Shown: in pieces, positions 52,613 to 61,114 of the stretch
Layout: each line of letters starts with the position of its first letter
Numbering within the stretch: the stretch's first letter is position 1
Assembly: GCF_001592005.1 (NCBI RefSeq)
Contig: NZ_BCVZ01000004.1
Location: 1 to 64,000 of the forward strand
Length of the DNA: 64,000 nt
DNA from: Bacillus sonorensis NBRC 101234 = KCTC 13918
GTDB taxonomy: Bacteria > Bacillota > Bacilli > Bacillales > Bacillaceae
Reading direction: 5' to 3'
Position numbers and translations under genes: made by a program
The notes under the pieces: generated by a model
Databases searched by the model: none
The model's input: the letters and a program-made list of their open reading frames with translations, nothing else
What the model was told of the DNA's origin: nothing

Positions 52613-52640
52613 AAAGGCCGATGTACATCGGTCTTTTGCT
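52613..52640 (+). terminator. Terminator of yodI
   Basis: CCGATG and CATCGG arms with minimal loop, followed by TCTTTTGCTTTTTT. Confidence 0.65.
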
Positions 52641-52704
52641 TTTTTGAGAAAGTGACTCCATCCAGTGCTCATGAAAATCGCCGCCTTATGATATCGGTTC
52701 TTAT

Positions 52705-52746
52705 AAAAAAAGAGCTTCCGCGCATGGCGCGAAAGCTTCTTTTTTA
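52705..52746 (-). terminator. Terminator of yodJ
   Basis: Imperfect stem AGAGCTTCCGCGC against GCGCGAAAGCTTCT with flanking A and T runs. Confidence 0.7.
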
Positions 52747-53574
52747 TATTTTCTTCACTTCTTTAAAATATTCTTCGAGCGTCAGATCATGCTCTTTCAT
52801 GACTTTGGCGGCTTTTTTGCCGACATAGCGGATATGCCACGGCTCATATTTATACTTCGTGATGCTTTCCTTGTTTTTCGGGTAGCGGATGATATATCCG
52901 TATTTATAGGCGTTGTCCTCGACCCATTTTCCGTCTTTCGTATTGCCGAAGGCCTCGGAAAGAGCTGTGCCCGCGCTTCTGCTGGAAATGTCGATCGCAA
53001 GCCCGGTCTGATGCTCACTCTGCCCCGGAAAAGCGACGGCTTCTTTCGCTTTCTTTTCTCCCTTTTGGCTTACCTCGGTATCATAGACCGTTTTTTGTCT
53101 GTCATATGACCTGTAGCCGGAGACGGCGACAAGCTGAAAACCTTGTTTTTTTGCGGCGGTGAACATGTCTTCAAGCGCCTTTGCCGCCTCTTTTCGAATA
53201 TAGCGCTTATCGATGTCCTCCTTAAAGGAGAATTCAACATTCGGCACTGTTAAATCAGATGGTTCATAGTCTCCCGGAAGCGCATATTCTTTATTGACAA
53301 GCGCCAGGATATTTTCCGGGTTTTGAATCGTCGGCAGACCGTTAACATCTTTGATCTTGTTGAAGTATTTGCTTTCAAGCACAAATTCCTGATCTTCGAG
53401 ATCGTTGTTGCTGTTGTCCGTCTTTTGATCTTTCGCATCCTTGTTTACATTTGAAACGTTTTTCGTATTGGTCGTATCTGTCTGCTTCTGTTCTGTCATT
53501 GAGCATCCTGTGCCGAGCAAAACCGCCGCGCTCAACAGAGATGCGATCGATGCGTATTTATACTTTTTGTTCAT
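52744..53574 (-). CDS. yodJ: Lipoprotein carboxypeptidase YodJ (VanY/LdcB family)
   Basis: A 276-residue lipoprotein: lipobox LGTGC puts the lipid on Cys24. An Asp/Asn/Lys-rich linker precedes a zinc D-alanyl-D-alanine or L,D-carboxypeptidase domain with SGYRSYDRQ, SEHQTGLAIDIS (His and Asp ligands) and EPWHIRYVG (second His). It trims peptidoglycan stem peptides outside the cell. ATG 53574 follows AAAAGGGTGG. Located as in B. subtilis between yodI and deoD. Confidence 0.9.
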   Translation of the reverse strand: MNKKYKYASIASLLSAAVLLGTGCSMTEQKQTDTTNTKNVSNVNKDAKDQKTDNSNNDLEDQEFVLESKYFNKIKDVNGLPTIQNPENILALVNKEYALPGDYEPSDLTVPNVEFSFKEDIDKRYIRKEAAKALEDMFTAAKKQGFQLVAVSGYRSYDRQKTVYDTEVSQKGEKKAKEAVAFPGQSEHQTGLAIDISSRSAGTALSEAFGNTKDGKWVEDNAYKYGYIIRYPKNKESITKYKYEPWHIRYVGKKAAKVMKEHDLTLEEYFKEVKKI

Positions 53575-53611
53575 TAATATCCACCCTTTTATCAAAAGCT
53601 GCGGAACGGCC

Positions 53612-54310
53612 TTATAAAGCCGTGTCCAATGCCAGCAGAATCATATCATTGAATGTTGTCTGTCTTTCTTCGGCCGTCGTTTCTTCTCCTGTAATGACGT
53701 GGTCGCTGACCGTTAAAATCGACAGGGCTTTCCGGCCGAATTTCGCCGCTAATGTATAAAGCGCAGTCGTTTCCATTTCAACTGCAAGCACGCCGTATCT
53801 GGCAAGCTTTTCGATTTGGCTGTCTTCATTGTAAAACTGGTCGGCCGTAAACACATTCCCTGCGGTAACCGGGATATTCCGTTTTTTCGCGGCGTCATAG
53901 GCCGTTTTTAAAAGCTCAAAATCGGCGCATGGGGCAAAGTCGATCGACCCGAATGCGACCCTGTTGATCTGCGAATCCGTGGAAGAAGTCATCGCCAGAA
54001 TGACGTCCCTTACATTCACATCTTTTCTGATTGCGCCGCATGATCCGACGCGAATTAAGTTTTTCACATCATAGCTTGAGATTAGTTCATTTACATAAAT
54101 GGAGATGGACGGCACACCCATGCCTGTTCCCTGCACGGAAACGCGTTTTCCTTTATAGGTGCCTGTAAAACCGTACATGCCCCGCACTTCATTGTAGCAT
54201 TCGACGTTTTCCAAGTATGTATCGGCAATGTATTTTGCACGCAGCGGGTCTCCAGGAAGGAGCACCGTTTCTGCGATTTGCCCTTTTTCCGCGCCAATAT
54301 GTACGCTCAT
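53612..54310 (-). CDS. deoD: Purine nucleoside phosphorylase DeoD
   Basis: A hexameric high-molecular-mass purine nucleoside phosphorylase, 232 residues, for nucleoside salvage. Seen are the phosphate-binding [38 protein letters not shown], the substrate-contact [12 protein letters not shown] and SDH with the catalytic Asp (TVSDHV). An AGGAGG site precedes the ATG. It is probably cotranscribed with yodJ, 37 bases downstream. Confidence 0.95.
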   Translation of the reverse strand: MSVHIGAEKGQIAETVLLPGDPLRAKYIADTYLENVECYNEVRGMYGFTGTYKGKRVSVQGTGMGVPSISIYVNELISSYDVKNLIRVGSCGAIRKDVNVRDVILAMTSSTDSQINRVAFGSIDFAPCADFELLKTAYDAAKKRNIPVTAGNVFTADQFYNEDSQIEKLARYGVLAVEMETTALYTLAAKFGRKALSILTVSDHVITGEETTAEERQTTFNDMILLALDTAL

Positions 54311-54504
54311 GATTATTCCTCCTGCCTTTTAAAGCTGACTGGTGATGAATGGTGGAGCTTCCGCTCGCATTATGTATTATAAACCAACATGGCAGAAAAA
54401 GAAAATAAAGCAATGTTTCATGTTGCAGAAAAACTGTCATGTTTAAATAAGGACAAGCATATCTTAAACAAGAATCATTCCGATTAGCCTGAAAGGATGG
54501 GAAG

Positions 54505-55506
54505 ATGATGTTTCGCTCATTTAACAGATATCTCATCGATTTTACCGGTATACTTGTGTTCGGTGTTTTAATATGTCTTGTGACAATTGGAAAATCTCTG
54601 GCTGATGCCCTTCCTTTCCGTATTCCGGCATCCATCGGACAGCTCAACACGATTTTTATCAGCATTTTGATTGAGGCGCTTCCCTTTGTTTTAATCGGAG
54701 TGTTGATCGCCGGCTTTATTCAGATATTTGTAACTGAAGATCATATTCGCGCCCTGCTGCCAAAAAACAGGTTTTCAGCCGTCATTGCCAGCTGTGTGCT
54801 TGGCGCATGTTTTCCGGCTTGTGAATGCGGCATTGTTCCGATCGTCCGGAGACTCGTCGCTAAAGGAGTTCCGATTTACGCCGGCGTCGGCTTTCTTCTG
54901 ACCGGTCCGCTGATCAATCCGGTCGTCATGTTATCGACTTATATGGCATTTGGCAATGATGTCCGCATGGCGGTCTTGAGAGCCGTCTCGGGTTTTGCGG
55001 CTGCCGTCCTTGTCGCACTGGTAATCAGCCTGTTATTTCGGTCAAGCCAGCTCAAGATGCTCAGCCGCGAAGATGACCGCAAAACCGCCCCTCCTTCTCC
55101 CCCTTTTTCGGAACGGCTCTATCATATGCTGAAGCATGCCATTGATGAATTTTTTGACATGGGCAGATATCTGATTATCGGCGCTTTCGTCGCCGCACTT
55201 GTTCAAACGTATCTGCCTTTAAAATCGCTGTTTGTTCTGGGAGGCGGTATGCTTGACTCCACCCTTGTGATGATGGGGATGGCGTACGTTTTGTCGCTTT
55301 GTTCCGAGGCGGACGCATTTATCGGAGCTTCCTTCAGGAGCTTGTTCCCTGAATCAGCGATCCTCGGATTTTTGGTGTACGGACCTATGCTCGATTTGAA
55401 AAACACGATTATGATGCTCAGTGTGTTTAAACCAAAGTTTGTGATTTGTTTATCGGTGCTGATCACCCTGATTGTCTATATTTGCGTGAGGGCCGCCGGC
55501 CTTTGA
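54505..55506 (+). CDS. YcgR-like permease (UPF0718/ArsP-like family)
   Basis: A 333-residue polytopic protein with eight or nine helices. The conserved cysteine site ACFPACECGIVPIVRRLVAKGVP is the mark of UPF0718 permeases, which include YcgR and ArsP-type proteins, and suggests binding of a thiophilic metal or metalloid. It is followed 20 bases later by a YcgQ-like partner, the normal arrangement. Export of a metal compound is likely by family, but the substrate is unknown. Confidence 0.82.
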   Translation: MMFRSFNRYLIDFTGILVFGVLICLVTIGKSLADALPFRIPASIGQLNTIFISILIEALPFVLIGVLIAGFIQIFVTEDHIRALLPKNRFSAVIASCVLGACFPACECGIVPIVRRLVAKGVPIYAGVGFLLTGPLINPVVMLSTYMAFGNDVRMAVLRAVSGFAAAVLVALVISLLFRSSQLKMLSREDDRKTAPPSPPFSERLYHMLKHAIDEFFDMGRYLIIGAFVAALVQTYLPLKSLFVLGGGMLDSTLVMMGMAYVLSLCSEADAFIGASFRSLFPESAILGFLVYGPMLDLKNTIMMLSVFKPKFVICLSVLITLIVYICVRAAGL

Positions 55507-55526
55507 TAGAAAGGAGGTTGATCCAC

Positions 55527-56393
55527 ATGGTGTTTCAGCCGCAGCAATTTTTGCGGGCCGTCATTTTGGCAGCCTTTTCAGGATACTTGTTCAAAATCCA
55601 TTACACAGGAGAAATCGCCAGGCTGATCAATCCGAAATATGAGTATACGAGCCTGATTGCCGCCGGAGCGTTCGCTTTCCTGTTTTTCATTCAACTGACA
55701 AGAATTTGGACGGTTCAGACAACTAAGCATGATTGCGGATGCGGACATGACCACGGCCAATCAAGACCCTTTTTCATCAAGATGATTCATTATGCGGTGA
55801 TCTCTCTGCCGCTGATCACCGGCTTTACGTTTGCCCCCGCTGTTCTAAACTCATCCGTTGCCGCCAATAAAGGAACGATGCTGGCCAAAACAGAGCCGGG
55901 CGCCAATGCTGAAAACAACGGACATGTCACAACACCCGGGATCCAAAAAGGATTGGAAGAGTCCGCTATTTCGCAAACGGCATATGAGCGGAATATGGCC
56001 CGGTTTAAAAGCTCGAACCCGCTCGTGATGAACGATGATCTGTTTGCCGATTATTACGACGAAATCAGCTCGAACCCAGGTGATTTCACCGGCAAACAGA
56101 TCATTGTCAAGGGTTTTGTCCATAAAGAGCCCGACCTGAAAAAGGATCAGCTTGTCTTGTCCCGCTTTTTGATTACACATTGTATTGCAGATGCAAGTCT
56201 GATCGGCTTTCTTGCCGAATGGGACGGAGCGCGGGATGTAAAACCGGATACATGGCTCGAAATAGAAGGAACGCTCGGCAAGGCTTCATGGAACGGAAAC
56301 ATCATCCCCGTCATCAAAGCCGAAAAGCGAAAAATGATCAAAGAGCCGAAACACCCTTATGTGTATCCAGTGACAATCAAGATGACAGAATAA
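55527..56393 (+). CDS. YcgQ-like membrane protein (TIGR03943 family)
   Basis: A 288-residue protein with two N-terminal and one further helix. The loop DCGCGHDHGQ (about 72-82) looks metal-binding. The second half is a soluble extracytoplasmic domain ending EPKHPYVYP, with the conserved FTGKQIIVKGFVHKEP and one Cys-x2-Asp-x7-Gly region (HCIADASLIGF). Such proteins pair with YcgR-type permeases. ATG 55527 follows AAAGGAGG. Confidence 0.8.
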   Translation: MVFQPQQFLRAVILAAFSGYLFKIHYTGEIARLINPKYEYTSLIAAGAFAFLFFIQLTRIWTVQTTKHDCGCGHDHGQSRPFFIKMIHYAVISLPLITGFTFAPAVLNSSVAANKGTMLAKTEPGANAENNGHVTTPGIQKGLEESAISQTAYERNMARFKSSNPLVMNDDLFADYYDEISSNPGDFTGKQIIVKGFVHKEPDLKKDQLVLSRFLITHCIADASLIGFLAEWDGARDVKPDTWLEIEGTLGKASWNGNIIPVIKAEKRKMIKEPKHPYVYPVTIKMTE

Positions 56394-56441
56394 ATCCGGG
56401 GCTGTTTAGTCATCCTATTTTTTAGGAAGGAGGAAGCATCA

Positions 56442-56573
56442 ATGGGAAAAAAACAGCGCAACAGAATCACCGGACAGAAAAAAAACAACCACATCCCGAC
56501 GAAGGATGTGATTGCAGCGGAGGAAGCGCACGAAAAAGAATTCAGCGCCAGAAAACGAAAGAATACAACATAA
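56442..56573 (+). CDS. Small basic protein, 43 residues
   Basis: An AAGGAGG site precedes ATG 56442. The product starts MGKKQRNRITG, is very rich in Lys and Arg, contains DVIAAEEAHEKEFSARKRK, and ends at a terminator. I recall similar tiny proteins in other Bacillus species, without known function. It resembles a nucleic-acid-binding or spore-associated peptide only in charge. Confidence 0.6.
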   Translation: MGKKQRNRITGQKKNNHIPTKDVIAAEEAHEKEFSARKRKNTT

Positions 56574-56605
56574 AAAACTGCGGAGAACTTGTCCGCAGTT
56601 TTTTT
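56573..56605. terminator. Bidirectional terminator before yodL
   Basis: AAAAACTGCGGA and TCCGCAGTTTTTTT arms with a seven-base loop between convergent genes. Confidence 0.85.
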
Positions 56606-56610
56606 GAGCG

Positions 56611-56934
56611 CTAGGATGACTGCAGCAACAAGCGGTTGATTTTGCTCCATCCTGTTGAAAGCAGTTTATAATAGGTTTTTCCTTTCCTTCCTTCATCAAT
56701 TAATACAATGTCGCCTGTCGCAAGAAATCTGGCTTTATAATCGTTTGGCACCGTGTCATAAACGTTAAAAGTCGAAAACGTACGCTCCAATACATCCTCA
56801 TGGGTTCTGCCGTTTATTTCTGTTCTGTAAACCATCTCATATCCCTTCTTCTCACCAAAGCGGGGCGTTTGAAAAATCGTCACATCATAAGCTGTCAGCT
56901 TTTTTTTAAACAATTGAAACTGTAACGGCAACAC
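56611..56934 (-). CDS. yodL: YodL, cell-shape-affecting protein
   Basis: A 107-residue soluble protein starting MLPLQFQLFKKKLTAYDVTIFQTPRFG. It corresponds to B. subtilis YodL, a sporulation-expressed protein whose overproduction disturbs MreB-dependent cell shape. The TYYKLLSTGW segment and IVLIDEG strand are consistent with a small beta-rich fold. GGGAGGG lies before the start. Single gene with its own terminator. Confidence 0.87.
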   Translation of the reverse strand: MLPLQFQLFKKKLTAYDVTIFQTPRFGEKKGYEMVYRTEINGRTHEDVLERTFSTFNVYDTVPNDYKARFLATGDIVLIDEGRKGKTYYKLLSTGWSKINRLLLQSS

Positions 56935-56985
56935 GATCCCTCCCTTTTTTTATTATATTGGCGTTTCGTTTTTTGATCCCTTTGA

Positions 56986-57597
56986 CTACTTTTGTCGAAC
57001 GAGCGGGAAGTTTTCGTCAATTTTCTTGAAGATGAAAAACAGCGCCATGCCGAGGGAAAAACCGCCGATGACATCGGTCGTGTAATGAACGCCGAGATAG
57101 ATGCGGCTGATTCCGATCAATGCGATCAGAATCCCGGCCAACACCGTAACAGACGTCTGATGCCTTTTAAAAAACGGCACATGCATGATAAGGACATAGA
57201 CGATAAACGGATACATGGCCGCCGCATTCATCGAGTGGCCGCTCGGAAAGCTGTATGACGTTTCATGGACGAGCGGGTGAAATGCCGGCCGCTCTCTTGA
57301 AATCCAGTCTTTAAAGCCTTCATTGGCCATCCTTTCAACAATAAATAAAAGATACACGTACAATGTGGCGGCCGCCTTTTTATATACCGCCAGAACAAGC
57401 GTCAAGACAAGGATCAGCGGCAGCATGACACTGCTTGATCCTATATCGGTCACCACTTTGAATACCTGGTTCAAAAAAGGCTGTCTAACGCCCTCGACTG
57501 CCTGAAGAATGTTGGCATCAATGGATTGAATGAATGGTACACGGATAAGAACGGCCATTATGATAAAAAGAACCGCTGAAGTAATTGCTTTGTACAT
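56986..57597 (-). CDS. yodM: PAP2-family phosphatase YodM
   Basis: A 203-residue membrane phosphatase with six helices. The three PAP2 signatures are visible: KDWISRERP, PSGHSMNAA and SRIYLGVHYTTDVIGG, the last two holding the catalytic His residues. Related enzymes dephosphorylate undecaprenyl or phosphatidylglycerol phosphates at the outer membrane face. The precise lipid is unknown. An AAGGAGG site precedes the start. Confidence 0.9.
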   Translation of the reverse strand: MYKAITSAVLFIIMAVLIRVPFIQSIDANILQAVEGVRQPFLNQVFKVVTDIGSSSVMLPLILVLTLVLAVYKKAAATLYVYLLFIVERMANEGFKDWISRERPAFHPLVHETSYSFPSGHSMNAAAMYPFIVYVLIMHVPFFKRHQTSVTVLAGILIALIGISRIYLGVHYTTDVIGGFSLGMALFFIFKKIDENFPLVRQK

Positions 57598-57703
57598 GAA
57601 ACAGCTGCTGCCTCCTTGATATATGTTTTAACCATTTTACACTCCGCTTTCTTATGGGAGCAACGATGAAAGACCGAAGCATCATCGCTTCGATCTTTCC
57701 ATC

Positions 57704-57874
57704 TTAATCATCTATATGCTCTTCTATCATGCATTTTTCAATCAGATAATCAAAGGTGATGTCGGCAATTTCGAACAGTTCGTCCTCGCTCGGTATGTAG
57801 CCTCTTCTTGTCAGCTCAAGATAAAAAAAATCAGCGATTTCTTCTGTATCTATCATCAGCTCAATGTCTTTCAC
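57704..57874 (-). CDS. yozD: YozD, small acidic protein
   Basis: The 56-residue product begins at GTG 57874, eight bases after AAGGAGG. It reads VKDIELMIDTEEIADFFY, then GYIPSEDELFEIADITFDYL, ending EEHIDD. It matches the B. subtilis YozD pattern between yodM and yodN. It is helical and very acidic. Function not known. Confidence 0.8.
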   Translation of the reverse strand: MKDIELMIDTEEIADFFYLELTRRGYIPSEDELFEIADITFDYLIEKCMIEEHIDD

Positions 57875-57996
57875 TTTGATCGCCTCCTTATTCTGATGTA
57901 TGAGCAGTCTTCCGGTTTTATAACCGGTTTGTCATAAAGTTTGTCCCCTGACATATACATGTTGTAGCAAAACAAAGCCTTAAGGGGGACGAGAAA

Positions 57997-58131
57997 ATGA
58001 TACGGAAAGCCATTGAAGCTATTGACGGAGACGGTTTTGACCTGGCCTTGGCGAAGATCTTGCGCGTGATGTCCGGACTGATTTTTTTCGGCTGTTTTCC
58101 TTATTTTTTATATGTGGTGTTTTTCAGCTGA
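57997..58131 (+). CDS. Small membrane protein, 44 residues
   Basis: AAGGGGGAC lies ahead of ATG 57997. The product has an amphipathic start (MIRKAIEAIDGDGFDLALAK) and one hydrophobic C-terminal helix (MSGLIFFGCFPYFLYVVFF). Its end overlaps the convergent yodN by eight bases. No family recognised. Confidence 0.5.
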   Translation: MIRKAIEAIDGDGFDLALAKILRVMSGLIFFGCFPYFLYVVFFS

Positions 58132-58804
58132 AATATTCTTTGAGGCTCTCCAGAACAAAATCCATCATATCTTTATATTCCGCATCCTGAAACATTTCAT
58201 ACAATACTTTATAGTCGTTGTAAATATCCAGCAGCTCATCCACCACCACTGCGGCCATTTCACCCTCATTTTCCTGCTCCTCGCGGTCACCGGCAAAAGG
58301 CAGAAATACCTTTTCTGTGAGCGGTTCATCAAGCTCCTGTCCGGCTTCTCCCACATAGTGGACAAAAAGGAGCTGATGAACAAACTGGTCCATTTCGTAT
58401 GTTCTAAGCACAAGGGTCAAATCCTCTTCCTCTGTCTCCAGCCATTCCCCGTCTTTCAGCCGGATCAGTTCGTAGATAATGTCTTCCCAGCCGTCCTCTA
58501 AATACCTCCAGATTTCGGTTCTGTGGCCGGTGATCTTAAACAATTCTTTGCCGTAGTTTTTCACATACACGACATCACCGATTAAAAATTCATATTCGAT
58601 ATCTAGCTTTTCTGTATCAACGATGACCCCGTCATAGTCTTTATAAAGCTGTAGAGAAGTCTCGAAATAAAGCACTTCATTATGGTTGACTTCATACAGA
58701 AAATGCTTGTCGATCTTATGAACTTTTGTCACAGTGCCGACCGTACCGTACATGACGACCACAACCACATCTCCGACTTTGTATTTAGGCGCATTTGACT
58801 TCAT
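58124..58804 (-). CDS. yodN: YodN
   Basis: A 226-residue acidic soluble protein. The N-terminal part looks like repeated small beta-barrels (YKVGDVVVVVMYGTVGTVTKVHKI, then FLIGDVVYVKNYGKELFKITG). The second half is helical and very acidic (DREEQENEGEMAAVVVDELLDIYNDY). It corresponds to B. subtilis YodN by place and sequence memory. Function unknown. GGGGGAATC gives the ribosome site. Confidence 0.82.
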   Translation of the reverse strand: MKSNAPKYKVGDVVVVVMYGTVGTVTKVHKIDKHFLYEVNHNEVLYFETSLQLYKDYDGVIVDTEKLDIEYEFLIGDVVYVKNYGKELFKITGHRTEIWRYLEDGWEDIIYELIRLKDGEWLETEEEDLTLVLRTYEMDQFVHQLLFVHYVGEAGQELDEPLTEKVFLPFAGDREEQENEGEMAAVVVDELLDIYNDYKVLYEMFQDAEYKDMMDFVLESLKEYFS

Positions 58805-58935
58805 GTTGATTCCCCCTTGCCTTAAAGCTTCCGTCTTACGCTTATCGTATGCGCCAGGCCGTCAATTCGCATGGGCAGGCATACAAAGCGGTGACGAGTT
58901 TTCCGAAAAGCCCTTGAGCCGTGGCTGTGTGAAGT

Positions 58936-58972
58936 GAAAAAGCCGCAGGTGTCATAGCTGCGGCTTTTTTTA
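58936..58972 (-). terminator. Terminator of yozE
   Basis: AAAAAGCCGCAG and CTGCGGCTTTTTT arms with a nine-base loop. Confidence 0.85.
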
Positions 58973-59191
58973 TTGTTTTGTATCGGTGATATATTTTTCC
59001 CAAGCTTCATCAAATGTCGTCATTGATGATAAATAATCCCCATTGAGCTCAAGATAAGAACTGATTTCATCGTAATGATTTGATGTCTTGGGAAATCCGT
59101 GATCAAGGTATGCGTTATTGGCGAAAACGCTGATATCGTCTTTCGGCTTCGGATGACGGTATTTCATTAAATAGTGGTAAAAAGATTTCAC
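58970..59191 (-). CDS. yozE: YozE (SAM-like fold small protein)
   Basis: A 73-residue protein starting at GTG 59191 (GGAAGGGAA site): KSFYHYLMKYRHPKPKDDISVFANNAYLDHGFPK..SSYLELNGDYLSSMTTFDEAWEKYI. This is the YozE/UPF0346 pattern, a four-helix SAM-like fold of unknown function found across Firmicutes. A longer frame from 59248 has no match. Confidence 0.88.
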   Translation of the reverse strand: MKSFYHYLMKYRHPKPKDDISVFANNAYLDHGFPKTSNHYDEISSYLELNGDYLSSMTTFDEAWEKYITDTKQ

Positions 59192-59274
59192 GGCTTCCCT
59201 TCCTCTCTTCTTTTGTTGTTTTATTATACAGCCCATGGAAAAAAACACAAACGAAAAACCGTTTTCCGCAACAT

Positions 59275-59297
59275 AAAAACCGGCCTGGGAAGCCGGT
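59275..59297 (-). terminator. Terminator after yokU
   Basis: ACCGGC and GCCGGT arms around a seven-base loop, followed on the minus strand by TTTTTATG. Confidence 0.7.
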
Positions 59298-59578
59298 CAC
59301 GAAGAGAAATCAAAGTAATTGCGCTTTAAAATCCGCTCGGTTTTCATCAGTCTGTCAAACGATACGGATGAAGGTAATTTCTTTGTATCGATCAGAAGCA
59401 GCTGGTTTTCAATATCTTCAGTGACGGAGTCTTCCTGATAGACCATCCCGCAGCTTTGACATGCGACTGCGGGCGTCTCTGTAATTTCAATCGCTTTTGT
59501 TCCGTCAGGCAGCTCCCAGTAGACGGTCGTTTGAGCATCTTCGGCTTCCGCATAGCCGCACCAGTCGCAGCGCTTCAT
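59297..59578 (-). CDS. yokU: YokU, zinc-finger protein (YgiT-like)
   Basis: A 93-residue protein with two CxxC pairs, CDWC at the start and CQSC near residue 40, forming one zinc finger of the YgiT/MqsA N-terminal type. It overlaps the end of kamA by four bases, so it is translated together with it; in B. subtilis yokU also neighbours kamA. It may be a regulator or accessory to the kamA locus. Confidence 0.85.
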   Translation of the reverse strand: MKRCDWCGYAEAEDAQTTVYWELPDGTKAIEITETPAVACQSCGMVYQEDSVTEDIENQLLLIDTKKLPSSVSFDRLMKTERILKRNYFDFSS

Positions 59579-60984
59579 GTGGCATGCCCCTCAGCTTCGC
59601 CCTCTTTCTTTTGCTGGGCGAGAAATTTCTTTTCTTTTAGCTCATCCCGTTTTGCTCTGCGGCTTTTCAATGTTTCATAATCAGGCCTCTCTCTATAGCT
59701 TTCCCTTCTTTTTAAACGGTTTAAGCCTTCAGGTGTATAGGAAAGGGCGCGATCCTCGAATATGGCGGAAATTCCCGTGCGTTCTTTTTCCTTCAGCACT
59801 TCAGGGTAGATTTCGCTGAAATACTCATCAGCTCTGCCGGGCACATAGTTTTCCGGCTCCGGATAAGAGGTGATGACCCCTTCAAAATTGCGGAGCACCA
59901 CTTTATCGGGGCTTTGTGAAATCAGATAGTTCGGCTGAATCGCGATTTTTCCGCCCCCGCCCGGCGCATCGACGACAAACGCGGGAACAGCATATCCGCT
60001 TGTATGCCCCCGCAAGCCTTCGATGATCTCAAGCCCTTTTGAAACCGGCGCCCTGAAGTGCCCGATTCCTTCAGACAAATCGCATTGATAGATATAATAC
60101 GGGCGCACCCTGATTTTCACCAAATCGTGCATCAGCTTTTTCATAATGGAAACGCTGTCATTTATGCCCGCCAAAATAACGGCCTGATTGCCGACCGGTA
60201 CGCCGGCATTCACCAGCTTTTCACAGGCTTCCTTTGCCTCCTCGGTGATTTCGATGCTTGTGTTAAAATGCGTGTTCAGCCAAACGGGATGATACTTTTT
60301 TAAAATCTCGCAAAGCTTGTCGGTAATTCGCTGCGGAAACACAACCGGCGCCCTCGTCCCGATCCGGATGATTTCAACGTGCGGTATGGCGCGCAGGTTT
60401 TTCAAAATATATTCGAGAATTTGATCGTTGATTAACAGTCCGTCGCCTCCGGAGATGAGCACGTCCCTGACATCCGGGGTATCACGGATATAGCCGATCG
60501 CCTGATCAAGCTGCTTTTTGGGCACTCCCATTCCGATTTGGCCCGAAAACCTCCGTCTCGTACAGTATCTGCAATACATGGAGCACTGATTTGTGACGAG
60601 AAACAGAACCCGGTCCGGATAGCGGTGGGTTAAGCCGGGGACGGGTGAATCTTCATCTTCGTCAAGAGGATCTTCAAGGTCGTATTTTGTTTTATGCATT
60701 TCTTCAGAAATCGGAACGGACTGCATCCTGATCGGACAGCGGGGATCATCCGGATTCATCAGCGAGGCGTAATAAGGCGTAATGTTCAGAGGGATCGTTT
60801 TCGTGGAAATGCGGACCCCCTCTTCTTCTTCCTTTGTCAAATTCACGACTTTTTTTAAATCATCGAGCGTTCTGACCGTGTGGGTCAGCTGCCATATCCA
60901 ATCATTCCATTTTTCGTCCGTTACATCCTTCCAAAGCTCAATCTCTTTCCAGTGTCTTTTCGGCTTGAACAGGCCGTTTGTCAT
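59575..60984 (-). CDS. kamA: L-lysine 2,3-aminomutase
   Basis: A radical-SAM, PLP-dependent enzyme of 469 residues that turns L-lysine into L-beta-lysine. The cluster cysteines are CSMYCRYC (CX3CX2C), SAM is contacted by GGD in LISGGDGLL, and the PLP Lys lies in PGGGGKIAIQPNY. It works with YodP, just upstream in the transcript, which acetylates beta-lysine. In B. subtilis the kamA-yodP-yodT region is expressed in the mother cell during sporulation. Confidence 0.94.
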   Translation of the reverse strand: MTNGLFKPKRHWKEIELWKDVTDEKWNDWIWQLTHTVRTLDDLKKVVNLTKEEEEGVRISTKTIPLNITPYYASLMNPDDPRCPIRMQSVPISEEMHKTKYDLEDPLDEDEDSPVPGLTHRYPDRVLFLVTNQCSMYCRYCTRRRFSGQIGMGVPKKQLDQAIGYIRDTPDVRDVLISGGDGLLINDQILEYILKNLRAIPHVEIIRIGTRAPVVFPQRITDKLCEILKKYHPVWLNTHFNTSIEITEEAKEACEKLVNAGVPVGNQAVILAGINDSVSIMKKLMHDLVKIRVRPYYIYQCDLSEGIGHFRAPVSKGLEIIEGLRGHTSGYAVPAFVVDAPGGGGKIAIQPNYLISQSPDKVVLRNFEGVITSYPEPENYVPGRADEYFSEIYPEVLKEKERTGISAIFEDRALSYTPEGLNRLKRRESYRERPDYETLKSRRAKRDELKEKKFLAQQKKEGEAEGHAT

Positions 60985-61114
60985 TTTTCATCCCCCTATC
61001 AGCATTTTTCCTATATTACTTTCCAAGTTATGTGAACAGCAGGGAAAGTGACTCTTTATTTTGAAAACCACCCCCGAAAAACAGGTCGGTCTGCTGATCC
61101 GGATCAGGTTCCCG

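Noticed and set aside
54311-54504. Zur box upstream of the YcgR-like gene
   Set aside because: Only a partial match (ATCATTCCGATT) with no symmetry was seen.
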